From: Pseudoscleropodium purum
Taxonomy: Eukaryota > Streptophyta > Bryopsida > Hypnales > Brachytheciaceae
Reading direction: 5' to 3'
Length of the DNA stretch: 64,000 nucleotides
Assembly (NCBI GenBank): GCA_963969395.1
Contig: OZ017795.1
Location: 17,608,001 to 17,672,000, forward strand
Shown here: in pieces, positions 1 through 11,475 of the stretch
Layout of the letters: each line of letters opens with the position of its first letter
How positions within the stretch are numbered: position 1 is the stretch's first letter
Translations under genes and position numbers: made by a program
Notes under the pieces: model-generated
What the model was told of the DNA's origin: nothing
Databases searched by the model: none
The model's input: the letters and a program-made list of their open reading frames with translations, nothing else

Positions 1-2
1 AG

Positions 3-260
3 AGGAAAATTTCCAAGGATAAAATACTTCTAGCCAAACATGCACACAATAAGGAGCAAATATTTGCCAAGCCTATTTCTGTGACAAGACTTCAAGAGCA
101 CCTCTCATCCTCAATTGAACCAAGTACCAAACAACACCCTATCTTGACAACTATGAAGTACTTAGAAATAAACTTCCATAAGTGGTATGTCTATAATAGT
201 CTATCCTACGTTTTGAACATAGGATTCATGCAAAAAGGTAGGCCACATGCAGCCTCATAG
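3..260 (+). other. Open frame entering from the left edge, unknown
   Basis: Frame 3 is open from the first bases of the window to a TAG at 258-260, about 85 codons, in DNA where stops are otherwise dense. The translation is of mixed composition (it includes the segment ISVTRLQEHLSSS) rather than low-complexity. I do not recognise a domain. It could be the 3' end of an exon or of a transposon ORF whose start lies left of the window, or chance. The remaining bases to 832 are AT-rich with nothing recognisable. Confidence 0.25.
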
Positions 261-832
261 TTTGCCTTCATCATCACTTAGAACAAATCTTATTGGTTGT
301 ATAAGTTGGATGCTAAAAGCATTTTGGGGGCAATGTAAGCCTTCTTGCCTTCATTCAAAGGTTGCCCCTTGTTAACAATTCTTGTTTGACTACAAAAGTT
401 CTTCAAGATTGTCAAGTGTTGTGCAAAACTTGCTTTAGCCCCTTCTTGCCTCTAATGTAATTGTAGATATATAATCCCAAATGCATCTAGCAATTTCTAT
501 TGTGTAAATCTATAATCCAATTTATAGCAAAATGATTGAGCAATTTTTGTGAACAACAACATATAAACAACATTTAGAAATCCACATAATATGTTTAAAA
601 ATCAAAAGACTATAATTATTATGCATGTAACAAGAAGGCAAGGATAGAATATGAAATAAAAAAATTGCAAAAAAATTAGAAATAACATGCATCAAGAATC
701 ACATAAAAAATTTTAAAATGGAAAATAACATTGAAATCCAAAGAAGTGGACATCAATGAAACCATTATGAAATTGGAAAAGAAAAAAATTGAAAAGAAAA
801 AAAGATATGTTTACAAACTACTATTTGATCAC

Positions 833-2108
833 TACAAGAATATAAGCATTTTATGATTGCGTCTATGATTGCATTTTTAGTCATAGATGAAATATATAAC
901 TACAACCAAAAATTAGGTATTGCAGTCATTGTTGTTGAGTCCTTTATTAAATGACTATGGTATATTATCAACATCCGTCTTTGTATAAGAAAAGTTCATC
1001 CATGAACTTGTCCAATGTGTCCACTAACTTGTTGACCCTATATGACATGGCAAGGGGGTTCCTTTAGTCATACTTTAGTCATTTTTTAGTCATACTTCAA
1101 TTTTTGATGGTTTAGTGGTGGGTTCCATTTTGTCAATGTAGGAGAGTGTGATTGGAGGGGTGGTTTTGGTAGAGTTCTGAGTTGTCTCCGAGTTGTTTTT
1201 CAATAACAACATAGTTGAGTTTCAGTTTAGATACAATCATTCTTTTCTGTGTAGTTGTAGTGTAGTCATATGTAAGTTGTAGTGAGTTGCATGTGAGTGA
1301 ACTATGTGGGATGCATGTGTGTCACATGTGAGTTGTACATGAGTTATATGTGAGTCATACGCAAGTTGCGTGTGAGTCATATTGTTGTACTACTCTATAT
1401 AGTTGTATTATCATAAAGTGTTTATTTATTGTGGAGTTTGTTTCGTGATTAGTTCATTACATATAATTGCATGAAAGCTAACTACATTGCTAAAAGACAA
1501 CTGCCATAACGTAAAAGTTCTATGTGAATGAAGGATGCCCAAATTTTGAAAATGTGGGAGACAACCAAAACACAATATGATCAAAATTTCAATTGGCGGC
1601 AACTCCAATTGTGAATTTCTATTGATAAAGGTCTTTCAATTTTGATTATGATTTACAAATGGCAAATACAACTAGCATATGACTTTTCAATGATATAAGA
1701 GCAACTACTAAATAAGGTCACAGTCATTCCATGAGTCTTGGATACTTGCAATGACTATACCGTGACTCACACATGGCAAGTATAACTGACATATAACTAT
1801 TCAATGACAAGAAAGTAACTACTAAATGCCTACTCAGTTGTTTTCTACCCTTACAATGCAAACAATAGAGGACTTTGAAATATCATTTCCCAACATGTAG
1901 ATCTCAAGAGTAACACATTGACGCTTCGTGATCTCACTTCTTTCTTAGAAGTATCACATTTCTCTTCCTCCACCAATGTTGTCTTTGACTCCATCTCCCT
2001 TGTCCCCACTTTCTTCTACAAATATGCAAAAAAAAATTAGAATTGAAAATGAGTATAGGATAAGGGGACATGAAGGAAGTAGAAACACATGGTTCACAAG
2101 TCCCTTCA
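833..2108. mobile_element. Possible CACTA left end with short repeats
   Basis: CACTACAAGAATATAAGC at 833 matches the start typical of CACTA-superfamily elements (CACTACAAGAAA-like) and is followed by repeated TAGTCAT/AGTCATT words. Between 1240 and 1400 there is a run of degenerate short repeats built on GTGAGTTGCATGTGAGTCAT-like units. I could not find the partner right end, so this is a truncated element or an outer element split by the insertion at 2109. No coding region is supported here. Confidence 0.3.
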
Positions 2109-2299
2109 CACTACAATAAAACTTGCATTTTATGACTACAAAAATATGACCAAGAATGACTAGTGACTACTTACAGTCATATTCTTGGAGGCCAACATCT
2201 TGGAAAAAAATATGACTACAAATATGATTGTTTGTCATATTTTGGCCTTGTACTTTATGGGCGTATAATGTACATCCATTGGGAACGGTGAAGTACTTC

Positions 2300-2800
2300 A
2301 TAGGGAATGGTAGGGAATATATTTGGAGAACATCTAGTCATATTTGTAGTCATATTTTTGTGTCAATCGTTTTTGTAATCATATCTTTTCAATAGTGACA
2401 TTTTTTGTTTTGGAATAATCCAAGGAAAACTTAGATAGGGAACATGTTTGAAGAGCACCTAGTTGTATTTTTGCTTGAGTCATATTTTGTAGTCACATTT
2501 TTTCATAGTCATTTTTTTTTCACTTTGGGCAACCCAAAGAAAACTTGAGCAATGAATATGTTTGAAGAGCATCTAGTCATATTTTGTAGTCATATTTTGC
2601 AGTCATATTTTTTTATAGTCATTTTTTCTCTTTTTTGGACAACTCATGGAAAATTTGGAATAAGAACATGTTTAGAGAGCATGTAGTTATATTTAGCTTC
2701 AGTCATATTGTTTTTTGGAGGGGGAGTCATATTTTGTAGTCATATTTTTTTATATACATTTTTTTACTTTTGGAATAGCCCAAGGTAAAAAGGGCTAATC
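2300..2800. repeat. Left subterminal repeat array of the CACTA element
   Basis: Four degenerate copies of a 110-125 bp unit start near 2316, 2440, 2556 and 2666. Each carries an ATGTTTGAAGAGCAYCTAGT-like core followed by several GTCATATTTTGTAGTCAT words. The arrangement matches subterminal transposase-binding clusters known from En/Spm-type elements. The binding role is inferred. Confidence 0.7.
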
Positions 2801-5359
2801 TAAGATGGCCCTCTAGTATTTTAGTTGTAGATCTCATTCCTTAGAGTGTCAAAGTAACTCTATTTCATGCCTATTAAAAATTTGTTGTTGTTGTATGTTG
2901 TGCCTATTATGTAAATCATGTTTAAAAATTTAGAGTGGCATATGTTTATAGTTTAATTTAAAAATTTTCGTTTGTCATGGGATTCACAAAGGAAGTAGAG
3001 AAAAGTGAAACAATAAATAACATGAGACAATAGATGGATTCATTTCTGGCTTGGTTTTTGGAAAGGATAGGAAAAGGGTCTCAAAATACATGTTAAATGT
3101 GTTTTGCTTCCTTATGGCTGTTTTTTCTTAAAATAAAATATATATTTGGTGACAAAGAGAGGCCTACAAAATATTGATTCAAATATAGAGATTGTTGATT
3201 TTTTTAATTACAAAGATGGAATATTGTTTAACAAATACATTAGATCATGAAGACATGATCACATGTGTAGCTCATACACTAATAGATTGGTTGCACTGGC
3301 AAATTGACTAATTATATTGATTGTCGTGGTTGATACAAATTAAAAGCTAATTAAATTGGTTGATACAAAGTGAAATCTAATGCATTCAAACTAGTGAAAA
3401 AAATCTAATTTAAGGAGAGAGAAAAAAGTAAAAAAAATCCATACTTGAGTATCCATAGAGCAAGAGCAAGTGAAGAATGCCATTTGTATTTAGAGTTTAA
3501 GTATTTGAATTAAAAGTATATAGGTTCCAAGTTGCTACTTAAAGCTTTGGGCATAGTTAGGAGACTAAGTTGATCCCTTATAGAATTTTGACTTTCTATT
3601 CGACAAGGATTGTTGATTATAATTTGCTTAATTGACCAAATGAAATTTTAATATCTTCAATATATACTCTTTTAGCACTTATGAGGATTATATCATTACA
3701 ATTTTTTTATTTCTAGAATTATTAAAAATCAATGAGTAGTAATAGAAATCAAATATTGAAATTCTAAAATAATCAAAAAATAAATATGGAAAAAATATAG
3801 AAAAAAATTTGGTAAAAGTCAAGAGAGAGAAGTAGACATAAAAAGGTTGAAAGAAACCAATTCAATCACAAATAGAATTAATACCCTTTATTGTAAAAGT
3901 TGTTATTTCAATTGTATATAAAGACACAAAAAACAAAACAAAAATGAATAAAGAGAAGCCTTATGATAGAACTATAATGTGCATGTTAAAAAATGGGGAT
4001 GAAATAAAAATGGATTCTGAGGCATGTCTTTGAATTTGGCACTTTGTTATTTTTTTGTGTAAACTATTAGAAATTACATTCAAAATTAGAAATTGAACTC
4101 AAACTTAAAAATTTATTAAAATTTAACAATGAATTCAAATCTCTTAGGTAATTCTTAAAGGTTTTCAAGAACATATCACATTTTTTTAAATGGATAAATA
4201 TTAAGGAAAATAAATTATGATGAAATTGGGTAATCAAGAACATTAATTTTGGATAAAAAATATCAAAATTCATCTAATTCAAGCTAGAAAGGAACCTTCA
4301 ATTTAGGTGGCATTTACATTTATAATCCAATCTTGAAAGTAAAAGTTAATGTAGACTTAAACGCTAGAAGAAAATGTTGGATAAAGTCTTGAAAAATGAA
4401 TAAGAGATAGAAATTCATCTATCCATAATTTTTGCAAAAAAATCCCACTATAAAAATTTACTATTTTTGAATAGGCATACAGTACTCTACAACTTAAGCT
4501 ATGAAAATTTTTGAATTTTTTTCAACTTGGATTTGTTTGTTTATGAATTTGGCTTAGATTTGTCAAAACCATCCAAAACCACCTCAAATTTCTAATTTTT
4601 ATAGTTTTTGTCAATTTTAATTAAGATGTGATCCACTTCTAGTTTATCGTCAGAATAAATTTGTTCACTATTTAGAATGCCAATTGAAAATACTTAAATA
4701 TTCAACTTAGGACTTGAAGCTTAACAATAAAGAACATGGTTGTGCATGTTTTATTTCAAGAATATCATTAAAATACTCACATATGTCATGTATTGAAGTT
4801 TGTTTATTTTTTAGAAAGGTTTTCAATAATGTCATACAAGCCACAATTTTAGAAGGTCTTTGTAGGCCCTTAAAAATCACAAAATTATTCATATATGAAA
4901 ATTGAGGCTCACTGTAGGCATGTGCACACTTGCATTGCAATTAAAAGATGTTTGTTTAGATGTTTTGACAAGAATATGCTTAGAATATAAAAGCATTATT
5001 CCTTATTTTGCTTCAAAATGCTTTTAAATAGCACCTCCATTAAATACTTTCACTCCTACATTTCTTTGCACATTTTTTTGCTATGATTGTATGTGCTTAA
5101 GGCCTTGCAATTTCCTTTCAAGTATTTAGTGTAGTTGTAGTGCAACATGTATTGACTTTGGATCAAATTTGATTATTAAAATAGCTTAGTTATTTAGTAC
5201 AATTATATTTAATTAGTTGCATGACTACCTCAAGTCACATGACTCAAACAAGTCATAAGCATGACTAAGACAAGTTACATGATTAGGGTTTTGAAACCCT
5301 AGCCGCTGTTTTTACTACCTCCTCTTTAAAGTGCAACATTTGGCTATTTTTTTTCTTTG

Positions 5360-5800
5360 CTTCTTGTTGTTTTCTATGTTTTGTTGCCACTTAGTTCTTG
5401 TTTCTTATTACCTTTTAACTCTTTCTTCTTTTTTCTTCTTAATTCTTGCTTCTTGTTACCTATTAATTCAATCTTTTCTTGTTGCCTCTTAAATCATGCT
5501 TTTTGTTGCTTCTTAATTATTGTTTCTTGCTACTTTTTAACTCTTTTTCCTTTTCTATTTCTTTATTTTTACTTCTTGTTGCTTATTAGTTCAATCTTTT
5601 CTTGTTGCCTCTTAGTTCATGCTTCTTGTTGTCTCTTAGTTCATGCTTCTTGTTGTCTCTTAGTTCATGTTTCTTGTTGCTTCTTAGTTCATGCTTCTTG
5701 TTGCATCTTATTTCTTGCTTTTTCTTCTTATTTGTTGCATTCTGTTGCATCTTAACTTGTACTTCTTGTTGCTTTTTGTTATATCTTACATTTTGATTCT
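5360..5800. repeat. Pyrimidine-rich minisatellite inside the CACTA element
   Basis: Degenerate tandem copies of a unit of about 24 bp (core TTCATGCTTCTTGTTG, then TCTCTTAG). The clearest copies run from about 5600 to 5710. The frames open through it encode only Cys/Leu/Ser/Phe-rich repetitive peptide, so I do not call a gene. Confidence 0.7.
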
Positions 5801-6689
5801 TCTTGCTTTTTCTTGCATCTTACTTCTTTGCACTTGCTACCTTTTGCTAATTGTTCTTTCTATCACTATTATTGTTCTTTCTTCTTGTTTACTTATAATT
5901 TTTAGAAATATAGTGGTTATAGTGTTATTCTTTCCTCTTGATTCTTTGCAATTTCTAAAGATATAGTGGTTATGACTTTTTTATAATCTTAAGCGTATAC
6001 TACATATTTTGTGTTGCCTTAAATCTTTAAAGGTTGATCTATATTGTTCATTCACTAAAAATTAACCTCCTTGATTGTATATGTAGGCATTGGAAGTTGG
6101 AATGAAGTTATTGAAGGCTACTTGCAACACTAAAGAAGTAACATCTTTACATCTTTGTAAGTAATATACGTCTTATAAGTGTGTGGAAATATACGTTTAT
6201 AGAATGTCATCATGATATATTTTGTGTTAGTGACTAATAAATGTTATTGACAAGAGTCACATTTTTTTTTGCATTTTCTTTTTGCCGATGTGATTGTCTC
6301 TTGTGCATCTCAAAAAATCTATCTTACATACTTGTTTTTAATTTGATGGATTCTTTTATTTAGGTGCTAAACCATATTGGTGCATGATTACAATGCATCA
6401 TGTTTATTTTGAATGTATGGAAAATATGACTATAGTTTATGATAGAAGCTACTATAAACCTTAGTCACCTCAATTACAAACCACAAACAAATCTAAGAAA
6501 TGTCACTCTCACTAATCTAGAATATCATTTGTGTAAGTCGTATTTCACAACATGTCTTGGTCAAAATATGATTGGTTGTAGTCACATAATGCTCATGGTC
6601 ATACTAAAAATGTGACTCTTTATTTTTCTAAACATATCTACATTCAATCATTAAATTTCTAGTAACATTCTATGGAAATTGCCACATTA

Positions 6690-7230
6690 GCCAAAAGTAT
6701 GATTCACAAGAGTTGAATTTTACATTAAAAAAGATTATGACTCATGAGGGTCATATTTCATATTAACAAAAAATATGATTCATGAGAGTCATAATTCACA
6801 TCAATAGAAATTATGAATTACAAGGATCATATTCCACATAAATAAAAAATATTACTCAAATTAAGAATCACTTTCTACATCAATAGAGAATATATGACTC
6901 ATATGAGTCATTTATAACATTAACAAAAAATATGACTTATTATAGACATTTATCACATCAATAGAAAATATGACTCACAAAAGTCATATTCCACATCAAC
7001 GGAAAATGTGACTGCACAAAGTCATATGCCATACTAACCAAAATATGACTCACTATAGTCATATGTCATGTCAACCAAAATATAACTTACTATAGTCATA
7101 TTCCACATCAGTGCAAAATACAACTACATAGAGTCATATGCCATGTCAACTAAAATATAACTCACTATAGTCATATTCCACATTAGCGTAAAATATGACT
7201 ACATAGAGTTATGTGCCATGTAGGATTTTT
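6690..7230. repeat. Right subterminal repeat array of the CACTA element
   Basis: Some 12 degenerate copies of a unit of about 40 bp. Each has AAAATATGACTCA, a short spacer, AGTCATATTCCACATCA and a second spacer. TGACT and AGTCA alternate, so each unit is a small imperfect palindrome. The array lies 260 bp inside the right terminus and mirrors the GTCAT-rich left array. Confidence 0.7.
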
Positions 7231-7559
7231 TTCTTTGCCTGGTTAGCTCAAGAGAAAGTCAAACCTCTAAGGGTAATCAATATGTATGCTATATTGGCAA
7301 AATATGGTGTATTATACTCCCAATCTAAATGACTACAAATATGACTCATTAAAAATATGACTAGTTGGTAATGGCTAGATTCAGTCATATCGCGTGTCAT
7401 TTACAGTGATTTTTGCAAGAGTCATATTTTTAAATTTTACAACTCACTATAGTCATATTTTGTAGTCATAGAACACCCACTTTGTTGTAGTGTCAACTTC
7501 CATTGATTCAACATTGTCATTGGTGTTTGATTTCTAAATGCATTCATGCCTTTCTTGAG

Positions 7560-8420
7560 ACTAATCAACATATTATTTTAAACAATTTACTTACACAAAT
7601 CTTAAGAGACCTAAAATTAGAGCTATAATACCCAAAACAAATGAATTCAATTTTTGAACAATAGACTTACACAAATCTTAAGAGAACCAAACTTAAAAAG
7701 AATTGTAATACTCAAGAAAAATTAGCCCATTTGCTTGAACAATAAACTCACACAAACCCTAACCTAACCAAACTTACACAAATTCTAGAGGAATCAAACT
7801 TAGAAAGAATTGTGTTATCCAAGAAAAATCATTCAACCCATTTACTTGCACAATGAACTTACACAAGTTCCAAAAAATACCAAATTTAGAAAGAATTGGG
7901 ATACCCAAGAAAAATCAATCCATTTGCTTGTACAATGAACTTACACAAACCCTTAAAAGAAAAACTTAGAAAGAATTGGGACATTAAAAATAAATCAGCC
8001 CATTTGCTTAAAAAATGAACTTTCTAAAATCCTTAAAAAAATCAAACTTAGAAGAATTGTGTTACCCAAGAGGAATCAACCCATTTGCTTAAACAATGAA
8101 CTTATACAAATCCTAAAAGAACCAAATTTAAAAGAATTGGAATCCCAACAAGAATCAACCTATTTGCTTAAATAATGAACATACACAAATCCTAAAAGAA
8201 CCAAATTTAAAAAGAATTGTGTAACCCAAGAAAAATCAGCCTATTTGCTTGAACAATGAACTTACACAAACTCTAAAAGAACCAAACTTAGAAAGAACAG
8301 TATTACCCAAGAGAAATCAATCCATTTGCTTGAACAATGAATTTACGCAGACCCTAGCCTAAAGAACCAAACTTAGAAAGAGTTAGAACACCTAAAATGG
8401 ATCAACTTACCTCTTTGCAA
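7560..8420. repeat. AT-rich minisatellite, about 80-88 bp unit, ~10 copies
   Basis: The core AACAATGAACTTACACAAA recurs near 7577, 7660, 7735, 7840, 7928, 8010, 8090, 8172, 8250 and 8332. It is followed by AAAAGAACCAAACTTAGAA and ACCCAAGAAAAATCA-like words. Units differ by substitutions and small indels. Stops occur in all frames, so it is not a protein repeat. The bases from 8420 to 9100 hold only AT-rich unique DNA with a few GACTA/CTATGACT words. Confidence 0.75.
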
Positions 8421-9209
8421 AGATGGATTAATGGTGAGATGCAACAAGTACAAAAATGTAGTGGCGGCTGAGAAGAAATATAGGTTTTGTTCAAGCCAAA
8501 GAGAGTGGTGAAATCTAAGCTATTCGTGTCATTTAAAGATCAGATTGAATTATAGGATGCCATATGGCAATCCTAATTTAGTGTTAGTATGACTACTCTA
8601 TGAGTGTTCTATGACTAATCTACAACTATTCTTTGACTGATCTATGACTACATCCAATTCAATTCAGATTAATAAATTTCCATGTAAGAGATTCAACTAC
8701 TTGTTGAATGAAAAAGTGGGGATGTACGTAGTGTTTGCTCAATTTTTATAAACTCTTCATCTTGAAATCATTTTCACAACTAAATAATGACTACTTTAAT
8801 CGAATCTTTGTATCATTCTATATATGTGCATTGTGTGAATATTGAGACAGAGTAGCGAAGTTTGCATTTCTCCAACAAAATGTGCTTGTAGACCAATTGG
8901 TTAGAATAATAGTTCACAATGGATGTTCTAGTCATTCATTAGTAATATCACAGTCATTCCACAATTGGTATGCAACTGAGATAGTCAAGCGTTGTCGTGT
9001 TGTAAATAACTATATTATTTAAAAACATCAAAAGATTAATCTTGAGTCCTAGTTCAAGAAAAGGATTGAGATAGAAAAGGTGGGGGTCGTGGAGAAATCT
9101 ATGGTCTTGGGTTGTATTGGATCTTGTCACTTAGCTCAGGGTGGCAGGGTGGTTGGCTGGTTGGCTAGTTATTTCCTGTTTTCACTAGTGGGGCCAAGAT
9201 GCAACTGCT

Positions 9210-9320
9210 TAAACTGAATCAACGAATCCGACAAGATTCGAACTCGGAACGAGCTGGCAGCTAATTGGGGACTTCTCCAATCAACCAAGTCCGCAACTTG
9301 GCGGCCGTTGTTGATCCCAA
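9210..9320 (-). mobile_element. tRNA-like / SINE-like patch
   Basis: On the minus strand a good pol III B-box (GTTCGAATC, 9235-9243) lies about 53 nt downstream of an A-box-like word, TTGCGGACTTGG (9285-9296). The patch is GC-rich compared with its surroundings. It does not fold into a full tRNA with acceptor stem and CCA position, so a tRNA-derived SINE head or similar relic is the best reading. From 9320 to 9620 I see only AT-rich DNA. Confidence 0.35.
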
Positions 9321-9622
9321 GGTGGTTTTATACCACTATTGATTGGCTGTTTGGTATATTGACTGACGGAACAATGTTCCTAAGTCTATTTTTTTTTATC
9401 ACATAGGTTACCTTTTGATACAAAAAAGAAAAAAAATATACGTTTGATTATTAGCATTTTGACTTTATTATAAAGATAGCTAGTATAGTGTGATTGGAGT
9501 ATTCAAAGCAAAAGTAAGCTTCTTAAAGAAGCTATTAGGTATAGAAATAAAGGAACTGAGTAGTATTACTTCTCATGTTCTACTTTGAATTAGTTATAGT
9601 TTGGGTTTTAGTATTCGTAGTT

Positions 9623-10036
9623 ATGGATTCACAAAACCCTGACAATTAGCAATTGCCATTATCGCAATTACCGATTGATCCAAATCAACCATCTTCATCA
9701 AGACTGCGTATACGAGATGATGTTGGACCTTCTGAACGTCGTGTTCAACCACGAACAGATCTAGATAACCAACAAACTTTATTGCCAGTTTTGCAATTGG
9801 ATAAAAAGTCTTTGGTGATCGTTTTCGAGTCTGAACCCATGCTTTCCGAGAACTATCAAATAGTGTTTGAAGGGTGTTTTGAAAACAACGGTGAAAAACA
9901 AATGGTCACCTGTATTTCCAGTGAAGTAGGCCAATGCCTTTGGCTTCAAGGACCACTCAATCTATTGACCATAAAACGGAGAACTAACTACATTGCTGCT
10001 TTATTTTTGCGTGTTTTGGAGTTCTTAAGTGTGTAA
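9623..10036 (+). pseudogene. Broken ORF of unknown origin
   Basis: An ATG at 9623 opens a frame (MDSQNPDN) that meets a TAG at 9647-9649, where a Gln codon would fit the surrounding Gln-rich text. The same frame then stays open for 128 codons to a TAA at 10034-10036. The segment looks coding: a Ser/Pro/Gln-rich start, then a compact region including VIVFESEPMLSENYQIVFEG, with codon use unlike the flanking AT-rich DNA. I do not recognise a domain. It could be a decayed first exon or a transposon gene fragment. A splice donor-like GTGTGTAAAG at the end would fit an exon boundary, but I see no convincing next exon. Confidence 0.35.
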
Positions 10037-11340
10037 AGCAAATGATTTTGAAATTAAATTTTGTGGTGTTAAGGTAATGTATTTTAGCCTTTGTTTTAGG
10101 ATTTTGGCTACCACCAATTAAATTTTATTCACATTAGATGAAAGTAGTTGATTGTTTACCTTCCTTTTGTTGATTTTGGGATTAGTGGACCCAAAGAGGC
10201 ATTTGGAATTTAGAAAAAGTAGGATTTTAGGGAGCCTATAGGAGAATAGATGCTCACATAGGTTGATGTGGCCCATGTGGAAGGAGAAGGGGGGGAGATT
10301 CTCTCTTCTCTCGTTCTCAACATTGGTATGAGTGTGGTGTACAGTAGTGAAAAGAACCAAAACTTTGTTCGGTTGCTGTGTGTTGCTGAAGACGAATTTG
10401 AATACAAAATTTGGTGGAGTTATACATGGTGGTGTTGCGCTTCTTTTAGCGATATTTTTACTTGATTTTAATATTGTATGTGAATTTTATAGGCTTTTAA
10501 GTGAGGAGTAGTCTGTTGCTATCCAAAAGGAGGAGCAAAGACTTTGTGCCTCTCCTAGAGTCACAAAAATTGTTAGAACAAAGTAAAAATCAAGTAGAAT
10601 ATAGATCTTGTTGCTAGCTTTCTATCAAGCTATCAAACTTTTCATTACCATGTTTTTATCTCAAGTTATGAAGAGAAAGGCGAAGTAATGTACTATCGTT
10701 AGAATTTCATGTAGGAGATCTTTGAGAGCATATAACTCGTAGGCAATAGCTTTGTTTCAAGTGAAATTTTGATGCATTAAAGCTTACTGTATTAGCTTTC
10801 AAAAGAGCTATCTCTTATCTAAAGTGGAGCTTTAGAACGTTTTAGGTGCCCATTTTAGTACTGTTGATTTAGAAGAGGGTGAAAGAGACAATTGGAAGGT
10901 TAGAAGGTTGAAGATTGAAGTGAAGAATTGAAGAGTCAAGTGAAGACTTACCCTGCAAGGACCTAGCCTATATTGTGGCTTGTGGCTCTGTTATTCCAAG
11001 CCAGATTTGGAGGCTCGTTGTCAATTTGTGTAGTGGACATGTGGCTTTGTCAATTTTTTGTATTGTAAACCTTGTTTGCGGGTTTGGCCTGACATTGTGT
11101 ACATGGCCTTACTCCATTTTGTGTCGTGGGCAACGAAGTGGGGTTGATGGCCCACATGGTTGAATCTTATGTCGTTCTCACGGTGAGACTGGATTAATCA
11201 CCAGTAGATCGTGAATTTGAAAGTTTAGGAGCCATATTCACGGATGGTTCAACTCGTGGTCTGCCGTCCGTTCTATCCGTCCCGTATCCTGTGGGTTTTT
11301 AACCCCTCCTTGACCCTTGAACCCCTAAAACCATAACAAG
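10037..11340. other. Moderate-GC non-coding region, probable retroelement debris
   Basis: No reading frame here looks coding. Composition is higher in G than the flanks between about 10840 and 11340 (GAAGATTGAAG-like runs, then a GC-rich stretch around 11080-11300). This could be a decayed LTR or UTR-like retroelement segment, but I find no termini. Confidence 0.25.
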
Positions 11341-11364
11341 ATAGGCCAACATAGAGCTGATTCA

Positions 11365-11475
11365 AGAAAGTTGAAGATTCGAGGTTCGAGGAGACAACGT
11401 GTTGAAGATTCGAGGTGCAAATGTACGAGAAGACATCCTATTGAAGATTCAAGGTTCGAGACAAGATCAAGTTAG
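11365..11475. repeat. Short degenerate repeats (GTTGAAGATTCGAGG)
   Basis: Three degenerate copies of a 35-50 bp unit. Each begins TTGAAGATTCRAGGT and ends with a GAGA/GACA-rich tail. It lies in the same moderate-GC block as the preceding region. Confidence 0.5.

Larger units (their letters stand above)
2109..7492. mobile_element. Complete non-autonomous CACTA element, 5.4 kb
   Basis: The left end reads CACTACAATAAAACTTGC. The right end, on the complementary strand, reads CACTACAACAAAGTGGGT. The ends are flanked by a direct 3-bp duplication, TCA (2106-2108 and 7493-7495), which is the hallmark of CACTA transposons. Both subterminal regions are packed with the word GTCATATTTT or its complement, as expected of transposase-binding subterminal repeats. 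I see no transposase reading frame inside. The interior holds a pyrimidine-rich minisatellite (about 5360-5800). The element therefore looks non-autonomous or internally replaced. Confidence 0.85.

Noticed and set aside
5357..5966. Overlapping frames of 60-130 codons rich in Leu, Cys, Ser and Phe
   Set aside because: They are translations of a pyrimidine-rich tandem repeat inside the CACTA element. Two frames of the same strand are open for the same reason.
833..9000. A single outer CACTA element enclosing the 2109-7492 element
   Set aside because: No matching right terminus or target duplication was found for the 833 end.
9130..9160. TAGCTCAGGGTGG as the A-box of a plus-strand tRNA gene
   Set aside because: There is no B-box at tRNA distance downstream on the plus strand and no cloverleaf.
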